Of a DNA stretch of 58,255 bases, positions 31,465-40,502 are shown one piece after another. The notes below the pieces were generated by a model. That model made no database searches and was not told where the DNA came from. It saw only the letters and a list, made by a program, of their open reading frames with translations. Origin of the DNA: Cryobacterium lactosi (GTDB lineage Bacteria > Actinomycetota > Actinomycetes > Actinomycetales > Microbacteriaceae); assembly GCF_004403945.1 (NCBI RefSeq), contig NZ_SOHM01000009.1, positions 1-58,255 on the forward strand. Direction: 5' to 3'. The stretch's first letter is position 1, and every line of letters starts with the position of its first letter. A program made the position numbers and the translations under genes.

Positions 31465-33654
31465 ATGAACCCGCTCCACCTCCGCTCCGCCGGCACCAGC
31501 CTCGTGATTAGCTTCGACAATGGAGAGGCCGAGATCATCCACTGGGGCGCAGATCTTGGCAGCACACTGCCGGACCTCGCTATCGTCACAGCCGCTATCC
31601 CACCGTCATCCATCGACGCCACCGTGCCAGCCGGCCTCCTGCCGCAGGCCTCATCCGGCTGGCGAGGCCGACCGGCCCTACGGGGCCACCGGATGACCGA
31701 CGGCGTATCCGGCCTGGACTTCTCGGCCCGCCTCCGCGTCGAAACTGTAAGTATCGAAGGCAAATCCGCTGTCATCGTCCAGTCCGATCCCGGCGCCGGC
31801 CTCACCGTCTCCTCCTCCCTCACCCTGCACAACGGCGGCCTGTTGGAGCTGCGCCATACGGTCACCAACTCCGGCACGTCGCCCTACCAGCTCGACGAAC
31901 TGGCTACAGTCCTCCCGGTGGCGAACAACGCCACCGAACTCCTGGACCTCACTGGGCGCTGGTGCCGGGAACGCCACCCGCAGCGCCGCACAATCCAGCA
32001 GGGCACCTGGGTCCGCACCGGCCGCCACGGCCGCACCGGACACGACTCCTCGCTGCTTTTCGCCGCCGGCACCGCCGGATTCGGCAACCGCCACGGACAG
32101 GTTTGGGCCACACACCTGGCTTGGAGCGGCAATCACGAGCAGTTTGCGGACAGCATCGGCGACGGCCGCACCATGATCGGTGGCTCCGAACTCCTCGGTC
32201 CCGCCGAAGTGATCCTCGCACCCGGCGGCAGCTACACCACCCCGGCGCTCTTCGCGGCGTACTCCGGCCACGGCATCGACGGCATCAGCGAGGCCTTCTA
32301 CAGCTGGTTCCGCTCCCGCCCGCACCACGTGCTGCCCGCCGCCACCACCGGCCTGCCCGCAGGCAAAGCACGACCGGTCGTGCTGAACGTCTGGGAAGCG
32401 GTCTACTTCGACCACAACCTGCCCACCCTCCTGGACCTGGCCGAGTCAGCCGCCGAACTCGGCGTAGAACGTTTCGTCCTCGACGACGGCTGGTTCCGCG
32501 GACGCCGGGACGACCGCGCGGGCCTGGGCGACTGGTACGTGGACGAGGATCTATGGCCCGACGGCCTCACACCACTGATCGAGGCCGTCACCTCCCGTGG
32601 CATGGAATTCGGCCTCTGGGTGGAACCGGAAATGGTCAACCTCAACTCCGATCTTGTCCGAGCCCATCCGGAATGGATCGCCGGGCCCTCGATTCACAGC
32701 TACAAGGACGGAGGCCGCCTGCCGCTGGAGTGGCGCCAACAACACATCCTCGACCTCGTCAATCCGGATGCATGGCAGTACATCTATGACCGCATGGATG
32801 CGCTGCTGCGGGAGAACAACATCAGCTACCTCAAGTGGGACCAGAATCGCGATCTGCTGGAACACGGCCACGGCGGCCGCTCCTCCGTACACGAACAGAC
32901 CCTCGCCACCTACCGCCTGTTTGACGAACTCCGCCAGGCGCATCCCGGTGTCGAGATTGAGAGCTGCTCCTCAGGCGGTGCCCGCGTGGACCTGGGCATC
33001 TTGGAACGCACCGACCGGATCTGGGGATCCGACTGCAACGACGCACTGGAACGCCAGACCATCCAACGCTGGACCGGCGTGGTGGTTCCGCCGGAGCTGG
33101 TGGGTGGACACGTCGGCCCCACCACCTCGCACACCACCGCGCGCACGCACGACCTATCATTCCGCGCCATCACCGCCCTGTTCGGCCACTTCGGCATGGA
33201 ATGGGACGTCCGCAGCGTTCAGGGCGCAGAAAGAGAGGAACTTAAACGCTTCATCGCCCTCTACAAAAAACATCGGAACCTCATCCACTCCGGACGCATG
33301 GTCCGCGCCGACGTCGCCGACGACTCCCTCATGCTCCACGGCGTAGTGGCCCCAGACGAGGCCGGTCCCGGCACGGCTGCGCTGTTCGCCCTGGTCAGCA
33401 CCCGCACCGCCTTCGCGGAACAACCGGGACGCATCTCCCTACCCGGCCTGGATCCGGACCGGGAGTACCGGATAGAGGCTGTCTTCCCGACTCCGACTGA
33501 CGCCGACTATTCGCACACGTTCACGCAGGTTCGTGCCCCGGCCTGGTTGGCCGACGGCGCCGTTGCGAGCGGCCACTTCCTGGCCGAGGTGGGACTGCCC
33601 ATGCCCGCACTGAACCCGGAACACGCCCTGCTGCTGGAATTCACCGCGCTGTAG
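31465..33654 (+). CDS. GH36 alpha-galactosidase
   Basis: The product is 729 residues, the family's usual length. An N-terminal beta-supersandwich leads into the catalytic barrel. The nucleophile Asp459 sits in LKWDQN, the acid/base Asp523 in WGSDCND, and the substrate-binding SCSSGGARVDLG box lies between them. There is no signal peptide, so it is cytoplasmic. It hydrolyses alpha-1,6-galactosides (raffinose, melibiose, stachyose), and the sucrose part of raffinose could then be cut by the GH32 enzyme. The start follows AAGGA. A strong terminator follows at 33670. Confidence 0.95.
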   Translation: MNPLHLRSAGTSLVISFDNGEAEIIHWGADLGSTLPDLAIVTAAIPPSSIDATVPAGLLPQASSGWRGRPALRGHRMTDGVSGLDFSARLRVETVSIEGKSAVIVQSDPGAGLTVSSSLTLHNGGLLELRHTVTNSGTSPYQLDELATVLPVANNATELLDLTGRWCRERHPQRRTIQQGTWVRTGRHGRTGHDSSLLFAAGTAGFGNRHGQVWATHLAWSGNHEQFADSIGDGRTMIGGSELLGPAEVILAPGGSYTTPALFAAYSGHGIDGISEAFYSWFRSRPHHVLPAATTGLPAGKARPVVLNVWEAVYFDHNLPTLLDLAESAAELGVERFVLDDGWFRGRRDDRAGLGDWYVDEDLWPDGLTPLIEAVTSRGMEFGLWVEPEMVNLNSDLVRAHPEWIAGPSIHSYKDGGRLPLEWRQQHILDLVNPDAWQYIYDRMDALLRENNISYLKWDQNRDLLEHGHGGRSSVHEQTLATYRLFDELRQAHPGVEIESCSSGGARVDLGILERTDRIWGSDCNDALERQTIQRWTGVVVPPELVGGHVGPTTSHTTARTHDLSFRAITALFGHFGMEWDVRSVQGAEREELKRFIALYKKHRNLIHSGRMVRADVADDSLMLHGVVAPDEAGPGTAALFALVSTRTAFAEQPGRISLPGLDPDREYRIEAVFPTPTDADYSHTFTQVRAPAWLADGAVASGHFLAEVGLPMPALNPEHALLLEFTAL

Positions 33655-33669
33655 CAGCTGGATGGTCTG

Positions 33670-33711
33670 CCCCGCCGTTTCCACGCTCTCTGCAGCGGCG
33701 AAACGGCGGGG
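33670..33711. terminator. Operon terminator after the alpha-galactosidase gene
   Basis: Perfect 12-bp arms CCCCGCCGTTTC and GAAACGGCGGGG enclose an 18-base loop, 15 bases after the stop codon. There is no strong T-run. Confidence 0.7.
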
Positions 33712-34280
33712 TTGCCTCGCGCTACTCATAGACGAACAAGGCTGGACCGACGAACAACGCCGCAGCGATCCACACGCCGGCGTCGTCTATCGGGTCAACA
33801 CCGACAGCATAGGAAGGCCAGCCGCGCCTTGCCGCCCACGCCCCACCGAGCGAATGTAGGCTCTTAGCCCCTGCGGCAATACCTGTCCACCCACGAAAAA
33901 CCGACCCGAACCTTGGGGTCATAGGTACAGGCGTCCGACGTCGGACTATCGTGTCCTTTACAGTCGGCACGAGGACTGCACCGCCTGAAAAAGCCTGACT
34001 CCAGTCCCGGAACAATTCCGCAAGACGCGGATCTCGTCGTCGTAAATCAGAATCGTCCCAAATGCCCTGCCGACGGCTGCCACCGGATCCTCCATGGCGT
34101 CCAGCGCGGATCCGTACTAGTCCGTACGTAGCGGGCAATCAATACGGACATCGACAACCTGGCTCAGAGTAAAACGCTTCTCATCAGGGTTTTGGCTGCC
34201 GCGTCGCGCAGCACGATTTTGTTGTCGACAACAACGCTGTGACCAGATACTCTGCCGAAATCACTATTATGTAAACAACA
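33712..34280. other. Gene-poor stretch
   Basis: A minus-strand frame (33722-33922) from ATG 33922 encodes about 66 residues ending in a hydrophobic helix (GVWIAAALFVGPALFVYE). It could be a small membrane protein, but it has no clear ribosome-binding site. Nothing else is evident. Confidence 0.3.
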
Positions 34281-34304
34281 AAACCCCCGCTTCACCGGGG
34301 GTTT
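34281..34304 (-). terminator. Intrinsic terminator of the former tRNA gene
   Basis: Arms AAACCCCCG and CGGGGGTTT pair with a 6-base loop. On the minus strand TTTTGTTG follows. It lies just downstream of the tRNA-Gln 3' end. Confidence 0.8.
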
Positions 34305-34308
34305 CTAC

Positions 34309-34340
34309 TGCTGGGGTACCTGGACTCGAACCAAGAACAA
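34309..34340 (-). other. tRNA-Gln 3' end (T arm and acceptor), probable attachment site
   Basis: The minus strand carries a T arm, CTTGG-TTCGAGT-CCAGG, followed by the acceptor strand TACCCCA, discriminator G and CA, then an intrinsic terminator. A UGGGGUA/UACCCCA acceptor with G discriminator is typical of tRNA-Gln. The D and anticodon arms are absent upstream, so this is not a working tRNA. It is the short 3' duplicate expected where an element integrated into a tRNA gene. Confidence 0.65.
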
Positions 34341-34677
34341 ATGATAGCTGTCTTGTCCGTGCCATTCCCCCGCAACTGGGGCGGAATCCCGCGGATTTCC
34401 GCGGTTTTCATGGGTCCAGTGTACGCGCTGGCACGGACGAATACGGGCTCATTCTGGTCACGCAGCGGCGTATCTGGTCCGTTTCTGGTCACAGAATAGA
34501 GGCCGCCCAGGGCAAGGGACACACCGACCGGTCGCCCGATCACTCGATGTGCGTCGACCCACACGGGCCCACGGGCACGGTGTTCTAGTGTGTCCGCCCC
34601 CTCTGCCTCGGACGGGTAGTCGCGCAGTCCTTGTCCGTCAACCAGAGGACGCGGCCCCTGTTTGCGCAAGAAGACAG

Positions 34678-35253
34678 CTAGCGGGCGGCGTTACTGGTCG
34701 AGTCGTTATCACGGGACCGATCCGGCATCAATCCCAGCGAGCCTGCCCGACGGTAGAACGTAGCTCGGGACTTTTTTGAAGTCGGGCGCGCCTTGCGCCG
34801 TCGGATCTCCAGCTTCGATGACTCGGTAGGTGCTGGGGATCTGAATGTTCGCAGTGATGTGCGGCCGACCGCCAAGGCTTTTTAGAGTCTTGTGGTGTTT
34901 GTCGATCGAGTCGAGAACCCGCTCTCGCTTGATTTCGTGTTCCATTGGCCGAGGGCCGCCATGACTGTGAACAGCATCGAGTCCAGAGGAGTCACTATGT
35001 CGACGTCTCCCCCGCCCAGATTGACAACCCGAAGGGCCTCACCCCTGCCCTGAGGATTTCGGCGAACGCGAGCACGTTCTGCGTCGACCCATCCAGCCGG
35101 TCCAGGGTTGTGATCACGAATGTGTCGCCAGGCTAGAGCCTTTGAGCGCGAGATCAAGCTGAGGCCGGGCTGCTCGAGCTCCGGCACTCCACCGATCGAC
35201 ATACAAGTAAGCTGCTGCCGATTCGATACCCGCGCGTACCCAATGAGCTTCAT
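34678..35253 (-). pseudogene. Serine resolvase/invertase gene, multiply frameshifted
   Basis: Across three frames the whole Tn3-type resolvase can be followed: MKLIGYARVSNRQQ (catalytic Ser), LYVDRWSAGARAARPQLDLA, DTFVITTLDR, LGGGDVD...DSMLFTVMAALGQ, MEHEIKRERVLDSI, and the C-terminal helix-turn-helix end SRATFYRRAGSLGLMPDRS. At least four frame changes inactivate it. It belongs to the recombinase family whose crossover sites match the 26-bp palindromes at 0.9-9.6 kb, and may be a dead copy of the enzyme that acted on them (inference). Confidence 0.85.
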
Positions 35254-35449
35254 CACCGCACTCCTCCGCTGACCCATAACTAGCGATGCATACTGCCATC
35301 TCACGAAAAAGTCACGCGACGTAGTCACAAGACCCATCAGGCGCTGCGAGAGCGCGGAATCTGTGACTTTTCATACTCCTCTTGCACAATATTTCACACC
35401 CGCCTGCACTACTCGTCTGGACTGACAGATACCAGCGGGAATTAGCGTC

Positions 35450-35734
35450 TTGACCCGTTCGGGGGACGCAGTCCAGAATGAATGCGAGCCTCTCCACCCG
35501 AAATGGAGGCGGAAAGCCAGGCACCCCGTGACCATCGAAAGCCGGCAACAGATCAGCCGATCCGCCAGGTGGTACAACCCACAGGTGCATCAGGCAACCG
35601 GGGTGATCATTGCTCAGACCCAGGCGCACCCTGACGAGGCGCTACGACGCCTAGTGCGGCGTGCAGAATCCAGAGGTCTTTCCGTGGATGCCGTGGCCGC
35701 GGACGTTATTGCGGGCAGGATCACTTTCATCTAA
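35450..35734 (+). pseudogene. ANTAR-domain relic
   Basis: From about residue 40 of this frame the sequence reads VHQATGVIIAQTQAHPDEAL and AESRGLSVDAVAADVIAGRI. This is a C-terminal ANTAR domain like those at 13.2-14.4 kb. No GAF domain precedes it, and the first 40 codons are unlike protein of this family. It is a truncated regulator in the element scar. Confidence 0.6.
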
Positions 35735-35811
35735 CGCCTTCGGTTGCCACTAGGTAAAGAGCCGCTCACCGTTGGAAACTCTTCGTGTTCCTTGCGCGGC
35801 GCCGATACAGC

Positions 35812-36132
35812 CTATGTCTGGTCGACACCGACGAATGGCGGTTCGGGCAAGATAGATAAACCGTCCGTGGTGCTCGCGGACCTCAGCATTGCGGTGATCC
35901 ACTCTGGATTGATTTCCGGCCTGTAGCTGCCGGAAAAAACATACACGAGAGAAACGCCAGGGTGCAACCAGATCATATTTCGGCCACCGCTCCCCGCATT
36001 CACCTCGTCCCGCCAGGAAAAAATGAAATATTCCTTGTCGCGCATCTTGCTGCCAATGACCGCTTGCAGGTGGGCGAGAGTTCGATCAGCGACGAAAATT
36101 GTCACGTTTGAGTTGTAGATCAACCGTCCCAT
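35812..36132 (-). CDS. DUF7882-like protein (often mislabelled DNA ligase)
   Basis: The product is 106 residues starting MGRLIYNSNVTIFVADRTLAH. The core (HLQAVIGSKMRDKEYFIFSW, GRNMIWLHPGVSLVYVFSGS, PEINPEWITAMLRSA) matches a small single-domain family common in Microbacteriaceae. Databases often label it ATP-dependent DNA ligase, although it is far too short and lacks ligase motifs. Its function is unknown. It is intact although it lies in a scarred region. Confidence 0.75.
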   Translation of the reverse strand: MGRLIYNSNVTIFVADRTLAHLQAVIGSKMRDKEYFIFSWRDEVNAGSGGRNMIWLHPGVSLVYVFSGSYRPEINPEWITAMLRSASTTDGLSILPEPPFVGVDQT

Positions 36133-36292
36133 TGGGGCGCCTCATTCATTCTGTAGATATGGCCGGTGCCCCTCCACTCCGTATCGCATGAACCTCGATA
36201 CAGGGCCACCTTATCCTCCACGTGTCATTCCCGCGCCGACCTCTCAGGGACGAACGCTGGGAGTTGCGGTGGTCTCGGGTTAGCTTGTCCTT

Positions 36293-36541
36293 ATGCGGGA
36301 CAACACGACAGACACCGCCCTGATGCGACAACGGATTCGCACCTGCGAAGACGCATGCAATGCCCTCATTCAGGTGAGCGAAGACTGCGCAGACGCGTGC
36401 CTGGATCTGGATGGCAACGGGGAAAGCACCGCCTGTTTTCTCGCCGCCCTGGATTGTGTGGAGATTGGCCTGGCCGCGACCCGAGTCCTGTCCTGGACCA
36501 CAAAGGACCACCACGCGTCCGCTTTCACCATCCTGGACGCG
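36293..36541 (+). pseudogene. Truncated second copy of the copper-storage-like gene
   Basis: ATG 36293 reads RIRTCEDACNALIQVSEDCA, DACLDLDG and CFLAALDCVEIGLAATRVLS, closely matching the first 100 residues of the protein at 19304-19744. It breaks off after ILDAC, where the paralogue continues MELCMLSAAVCERM. Unrelated sequence follows. The fourth helix and half the Cys ligands are lost. Confidence 0.8.
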
Positions 36542-36624
36542 TGCCGTCGTTCCTCGCCGTAGTCGCGGTCCTCATGGTTAAACTCGGGTACGGCGGCCCC
36601 GTGCCGAGTGACAGACTCGAGGGC

Positions 36625-36867
36625 ATGGACATTGAGCAGTGGTGGACCAAGTTGTCGCCTGAGACGCAGGAGTGGCTGACAGCCAACAACGGCGATTCTG
36701 TATCCATACCCTCGAACATGGTCACTGAAATCAGGGCGGCGGGCGGATCGGTCATAACGGATCCCTGGTGGATCTATCACATCGGCCCGACGGGCTTCTC
36801 ACTCTCAGATGCCGCGACGGACTGGATCGAAGCCGTCGCCAACGGCGAGGACCCCAACGCTCACTGA
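36625..36867 (+). CDS. Small conserved protein (MDIEQWW family), intact copy
   Basis: The product is 80 residues starting MDIEQWWTKLSPETQEWLTA after a GAGGG ribosome-binding site. It has a helical start, a central SVITDPWWIYHIGPTGF segment and an ending SLSDAATDWIEAVANGEDP. There is no signal peptide or membrane helix. The only relative in the window is the frameshifted copy at 23549-23774. Function is unknown. It lies just after the truncated copper-storage gene. Confidence 0.65.
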   Translation: MDIEQWWTKLSPETQEWLTANNGDSVSIPSNMVTEIRAAGGSVITDPWWIYHIGPTGFSLSDAATDWIEAVANGEDPNAH

Positions 36868-36975
36868 CGCCGCTGACGCTGCCTGCGACCCACCTGACAA
36901 GCTGGCCCTTCTCGGCGCGGACGAGGCCGACCCGATCATTAAGTTTTGGGTGAGGATGAAACAAGATGCAAGAGC

Positions 36976-38199
36976 CTACATATCAGCCGCGCGTCGCCAA
37001 CCGAGCTCGTCGGCGCCGAGGCGGAGCACGTCCGTTCGGGCCGCATCCAGCGCCGCCGACACAGCTCCGGTAGCAACCGCAGCGGCTCCCAGCAGGGATT
37101 GGCGCAGGTCGGGCGCAGGGAGGTCCAACTCTGTCGGCAAGCGAGTGCGGGCCACATCAATCACCTCTGCAAGTCCGTCCGCTACCGCTCCCGACACGAT
37201 CACCCGTTCGGGATCGTAGAGGCTGCCGAACACCGCGGTGACACGGGCCAGCAATGCGCCCGCGCGTTCGACAAGACCTCTCGACCACGGGTCACCGTTT
37301 CGGGCCAGGTCGAGGACCGCGCGACCAGTGAGAAACTCTTGGCCCAAGCCGCTCAAGGGGTGCCCAGCGGGGATGTCGCCGGCTGCGGCGGCCTGCACCA
37401 CCCAATCGGTGAGTTTCAGACCAATTCCGGCGGCCGATTCGACTCCGAAGACGAAGTCGAACGCCTTCATCTCGCCAACGCCGCCGTGGGCGCCTCTCAG
37501 GAGACGCCCGTCGACAACGACGCCGGCGCCCAAACGATCACCGGCCAGCAGCACCACAAAGTTGCGCAGCCCAACGGCCGCTCCTGCCGCGCCCTCGGCC
37601 ACTGCGGCCAAAGAGGCGTCGTTCTCGATTCGTACAATCGGCACCCATTCTGCGAGCAACTCGTTCAGGTCTGGGTTCATTTGGCGCCAGAAGCCGTCAC
37701 GCTGTTCCGGCGACCTGCCGAAAGAGTCCACCGGAGCGGGAACCCCGATACATGCGGCGAGCACCCCGGTGCGGGAACGGCCTGCGGCGCGCAGAACGGA
37801 GTCGATGGCATCAATCACTGCGGCTCGGCGCTCCTGGGAACCTTCCTGTCGGGCGCCCAGTTCAATCGTTTCCTGCGCGAGCTGGTTTCCGCGGAGGTCG
37901 GCCACTGTTGTGGTGAGGTGAGATCGGCCTGCATCCATACCGATGACCACCGCCGCGTCGGGTCGCAGTTCGAAGCGGCGCGCTGGCCGCCCTTTGCTGT
38001 ATTGGCCGACGGCTCTGGAGTTGGGCAATTCGCGCAGTAAGCCGAAGGCGATGAGTTCGTCGAGCGCCGTAATGGCCGTCGACCGGGTGAGACCGGTCGC
38101 GTCCATGGCTTCGGTGCTGACAAAAGCACCTGTGTCCCAGGCGAAGTCGAGCATCGCGTGCAGACTAGCGCGCGACTCGGGGGCGACGGCGTTCAACAT
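36976..38199 (-). CDS. ROK-family transcriptional repressor
   Basis: The product is about 407 residues from ATG 38199, which follows AAGAGG. The upstream in-frame ATGs at 38238 and 38370 are less likely. An N-terminal winged helix (STEAMDATGLTRSTAITALDELIAFG) precedes a ROK sugar-kinase-like domain (VVIGMDAGRSHLTTTVADL... AACIGVPAPVD...). The usual ROK zinc motif CxCGxxGC is not present where LLRGAHGGVGEMKAF and the following segment lie. It diverges from the binding-protein gene at 38328 and is its likely regulator. Confidence 0.88.
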   Translation of the reverse strand: MLNAVAPESRASLHAMLDFAWDTGAFVSTEAMDATGLTRSTAITALDELIAFGLLRELPNSRAVGQYSKGRPARRFELRPDAAVVIGMDAGRSHLTTTVADLRGNQLAQETIELGARQEGSQERRAAVIDAIDSVLRAAGRSRTGVLAACIGVPAPVDSFGRSPEQRDGFWRQMNPDLNELLAEWVPIVRIENDASLAAVAEGAAGAAVGLRNFVVLLAGDRLGAGVVVDGRLLRGAHGGVGEMKAFDFVFGVESAAGIGLKLTDWVVQAAAAGDIPAGHPLSGLGQEFLTGRAVLDLARNGDPWSRGLVERAGALLARVTAVFGSLYDPERVIVSGAVADGLAEVIDVARTRLPTELDLPAPDLRQSLLGAAAVATGAVSAALDAARTDVLRLGADELGWRRAADM

Positions 38200-38251
38200 G
38201 AATGCAAACCTCTTGACTCTCGTGTGCCTTTGTTGCATTATTGTCGCAGTC

Positions 38252-38279
38252 CTATTGATTTGATAGCTAAATCTAATAG
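38252..38279. promoter_or_regulatory. AT-rich imperfect inverted repeat, possible ROK operator
   Basis: CTATTGATTT and AAATCTAATAG form an imperfect inverted repeat around GATAGCT in the divergent region between the ROK repressor and the importer operon. AT-rich palindromes are usual ROK targets. Confidence 0.5.
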
Positions 38280-38327
38280 TCCAACTAATCAAATGATACC
38301 AATGACGGTTTTTGAAAGGACGATGAC

Positions 38328-39593
38328 GTGGACCGAACCACTCGCCGCACGGCCCAGGTGCTGGCTGCATCCCTTGGTCTCCTGATGGCTGGCGCGACGC
38401 TCACCGGTTGCGCGGCAGGCGATGCACCCGAAACGGTGAGCTTTCACCTCACCAAGCCCGAGGCGATCCCGTATTTCCGCGAACTGATCAAGGAATACAA
38501 CTCCACGCAGGACGATGTCGAAGTCGTCCTTGATTCGTCGTCGAATCTCCAGGCTGGTTTCCTCCGGGGCAACCCGCCTGACCTTGGGCTGCTGAACTAC
38601 AACATGGAGATGGCCCGCTTTATGGAACGTGGCGCCCTAAGCGACTTGTCCGACATGCCGGAGGCTGACCGCATCCTCCCCGAGGTCCAAGACCTCGTCG
38701 GCCAATACGCCACCTACCCCGGCCGAACCAGCGTTCTGCCGTACTCGGTGATGGCGGCATCCGTCATTTACAACACGGCAATGTTCGAGGAACAGGGACT
38801 GGAAGTCCCCGAGACCTACGACGAGCTGATCGCGGTGTGCGACCAGCTCACAGCCTCAGGAATCACTCCGTTCTACAGCACCTTCAAGGACCCGTGGACC
38901 GTGGCGCAAGGCTGGTTCGACTACACCGTCGGCGGCGAGGTCGATGTGGCCGACTTCTACGACGAGATGAACGAACTCGGCACCGAGGTGGGTCCCGAGT
39001 CGCCGGTCTCGTTCCAGAAAACACTCGCCGACCCGGTCGACCGCATGAAGCTGCTCATCGACAATTACACCAACGCGGATGCGGCGAGCAAAGGATACGG
39101 CGACGGCAACCTCGCATTCGCTAAGGGAGAAGCGGCGATGTATTTGCAGGGCCCATGGGCCCTCGGCGAGATCGCGAAGACCTCACCCGATCTTGAGCTC
39201 GGCACATTCCCGCTGCCGATGACCGACGACCCCGAAGACCTCCAGGTGCGGGTGAACATCGACCTCGCCGCCTGGATCCCGGAGGCGTCGAAGCATCAGG
39301 ACGCGGCCCGTGAGTTTCTCAGCTACCTCTTCCGGCAAGACGTAATGGATGCCTACAACACGGCCCAGCTCGGCTATGGCACCACGACCGACGCCGCCCC
39401 GGTCACTGACCCACGCATTATCGGAATGAAGGAGTACTACGAGGCCGCCGACTTCTACCAGGGAGCATCACGAGCGATCCCCCTCACCATTCCCACCGAG
39501 AACTACCTCCAGGGCATCGCGCTTGGCAGCAGCGTGGAAGGCACCCTCAAGACCCTCGACGCGGACTGGGCGCGACTCGCGCTCCGGCGCTAG
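38328..39593 (+). CDS. Sugar-binding lipoprotein, sucrose-like operon
   Basis: The product is 421 residues from GTG 38328 (ribosome-binding site GAAAGGA). A signal with lipobox LTGC puts the modified Cys at about residue 28. The mature part is a family 1 solute-binding protein (VSFHLTKPEAIPYFRELI... WALGEIAKTSPDLELGTFPLP). It opens the operon SBP-permease-permease-GH13-GH32-like, so the cargo is probably sucrose or a related glucosyl-fructoside (inference). Confidence 0.92.
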   Translation: MDRTTRRTAQVLAASLGLLMAGATLTGCAAGDAPETVSFHLTKPEAIPYFRELIKEYNSTQDDVEVVLDSSSNLQAGFLRGNPPDLGLLNYNMEMARFMERGALSDLSDMPEADRILPEVQDLVGQYATYPGRTSVLPYSVMAASVIYNTAMFEEQGLEVPETYDELIAVCDQLTASGITPFYSTFKDPWTVAQGWFDYTVGGEVDVADFYDEMNELGTEVGPESPVSFQKTLADPVDRMKLLIDNYTNADAASKGYGDGNLAFAKGEAAMYLQGPWALGEIAKTSPDLELGTFPLPMTDDPEDLQVRVNIDLAAWIPEASKHQDAAREFLSYLFRQDVMDAYNTAQLGYGTTTDAAPVTDPRIIGMKEYYEAADFYQGASRAIPLTIPTENYLQGIALGSSVEGTLKTLDADWARLALRR

Positions 39594-39614
39594 CCGATTA
39601 GAAAGGAATAGGCC

Positions 39615-40502
39615 ATGACAACGACGACAGCGCCCCGGCGTCCGAGGCGAAAAATCGAAGGCATCTATTATGCCTTCCTGGTACCGAGCGTCCTGATCTT
39701 CACTATCGCCATCACCCTGCCGGCCCTCATCGGCATCTTCTTCAGCTTCACGAACTCGATCGGTTTCGGCGAGTGGGAGTTTGTGGGACTGATCAACTAC
39801 ATCGCAATGTTCACCGACCCCGCCATACTCTCGAGTTACCTCTTCACCTTCGGGTTCGCCGCCGTCACAGTGGTGCTCGTGAACGCGATCGCGTTCCTGC
39901 TCGCGGTCGGTCTGACGGCGAAGATCAGACTGAAGACGGCGCTCCGGACGGTGTTCGTGATCCCCATGGTGGTGTCGGGCATCATCATCGCCTACGTCTT
40001 CAACTTTCTCTTCTCCAACTCTCTCCCCGCCTTCGGGCAAGCGACTGGAATCGGCGTGCTGAGCGAGAGCATTCTCGCCAACCCTGACCTGGCCTGGGTC
40101 GGCATCGTGATCGTCACGGCATGGCAGGCAATCCCGGGAACACTCCTCATCTACATCGCGGGGCTGCTGGCGGTCCCCGGAGATGTCTACGAGGCAGCTG
40201 ACCTCGACGGCGCGAGCAAATGGCAGCAGCTGTTTCGGATCACCCTTCCGCTCGTGGTCGGCTATGTGATCATCAACGTGCTGCTCGGCTTCAAGAACTT
40301 CCTCAACGCCTACGACGTCATCGTCGGCCTCACCAACGGCGGTCCGGGCACCGCCACCCGAAGCATCCCGATGACAATCGTCACGGGCTTCACCGGAGGC
40401 GACTACGCCTATCAGATGGCCAACGCAACGATGTTTTTCGTCATCGTCGTGGTCATCTCACTGCTCCAGCTCCGGATCACTCGTGGAAGGAACGCAATCT
40501 AA
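39615..40502 (+). CDS. ABC sugar transporter permease (MalF-like)
   Basis: The product is 295 residues with six membrane helices (first: IYYAFLVPSVLIFTIAITLP). The EAA loop is YEAADLDGASKWQQLFRITLP. The start follows GAAAGGA. Its stop overlaps the next start (TAATG), so the permeases are translationally coupled. Confidence 0.92.
   Translation: MTTTTAPRRPRRKIEGIYYAFLVPSVLIFTIAITLPALIGIFFSFTNSIGFGEWEFVGLINYIAMFTDPAILSSYLFTFGFAAVTVVLVNAIAFLLAVGLTAKIRLKTALRTVFVIPMVVSGIIIAYVFNFLFSNSLPAFGQATGIGVLSESILANPDLAWVGIVIVTAWQAIPGTLLIYIAGLLAVPGDVYEAADLDGASKWQQLFRITLPLVVGYVIINVLLGFKNFLNAYDVIVGLTNGGPGTATRSIPMTIVTGFTGGDYAYQMANATMFFVIVVVISLLQLRITRGRNAI

Noticed and set aside
34309..34340. Complete tRNA gene
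   Set aside because: Only the T arm and 3' acceptor strand are present. No D or anticodon arm can be folded from the sequence beside it.
36176..36201. Possible eleventh palindrome near the DUF7882 gene
   Set aside because: The left arm matches 8 of 12 positions and the centre is AT, but the right arm matches only half. This is not enough to count it, though its position by the resolvase relic is suggestive.
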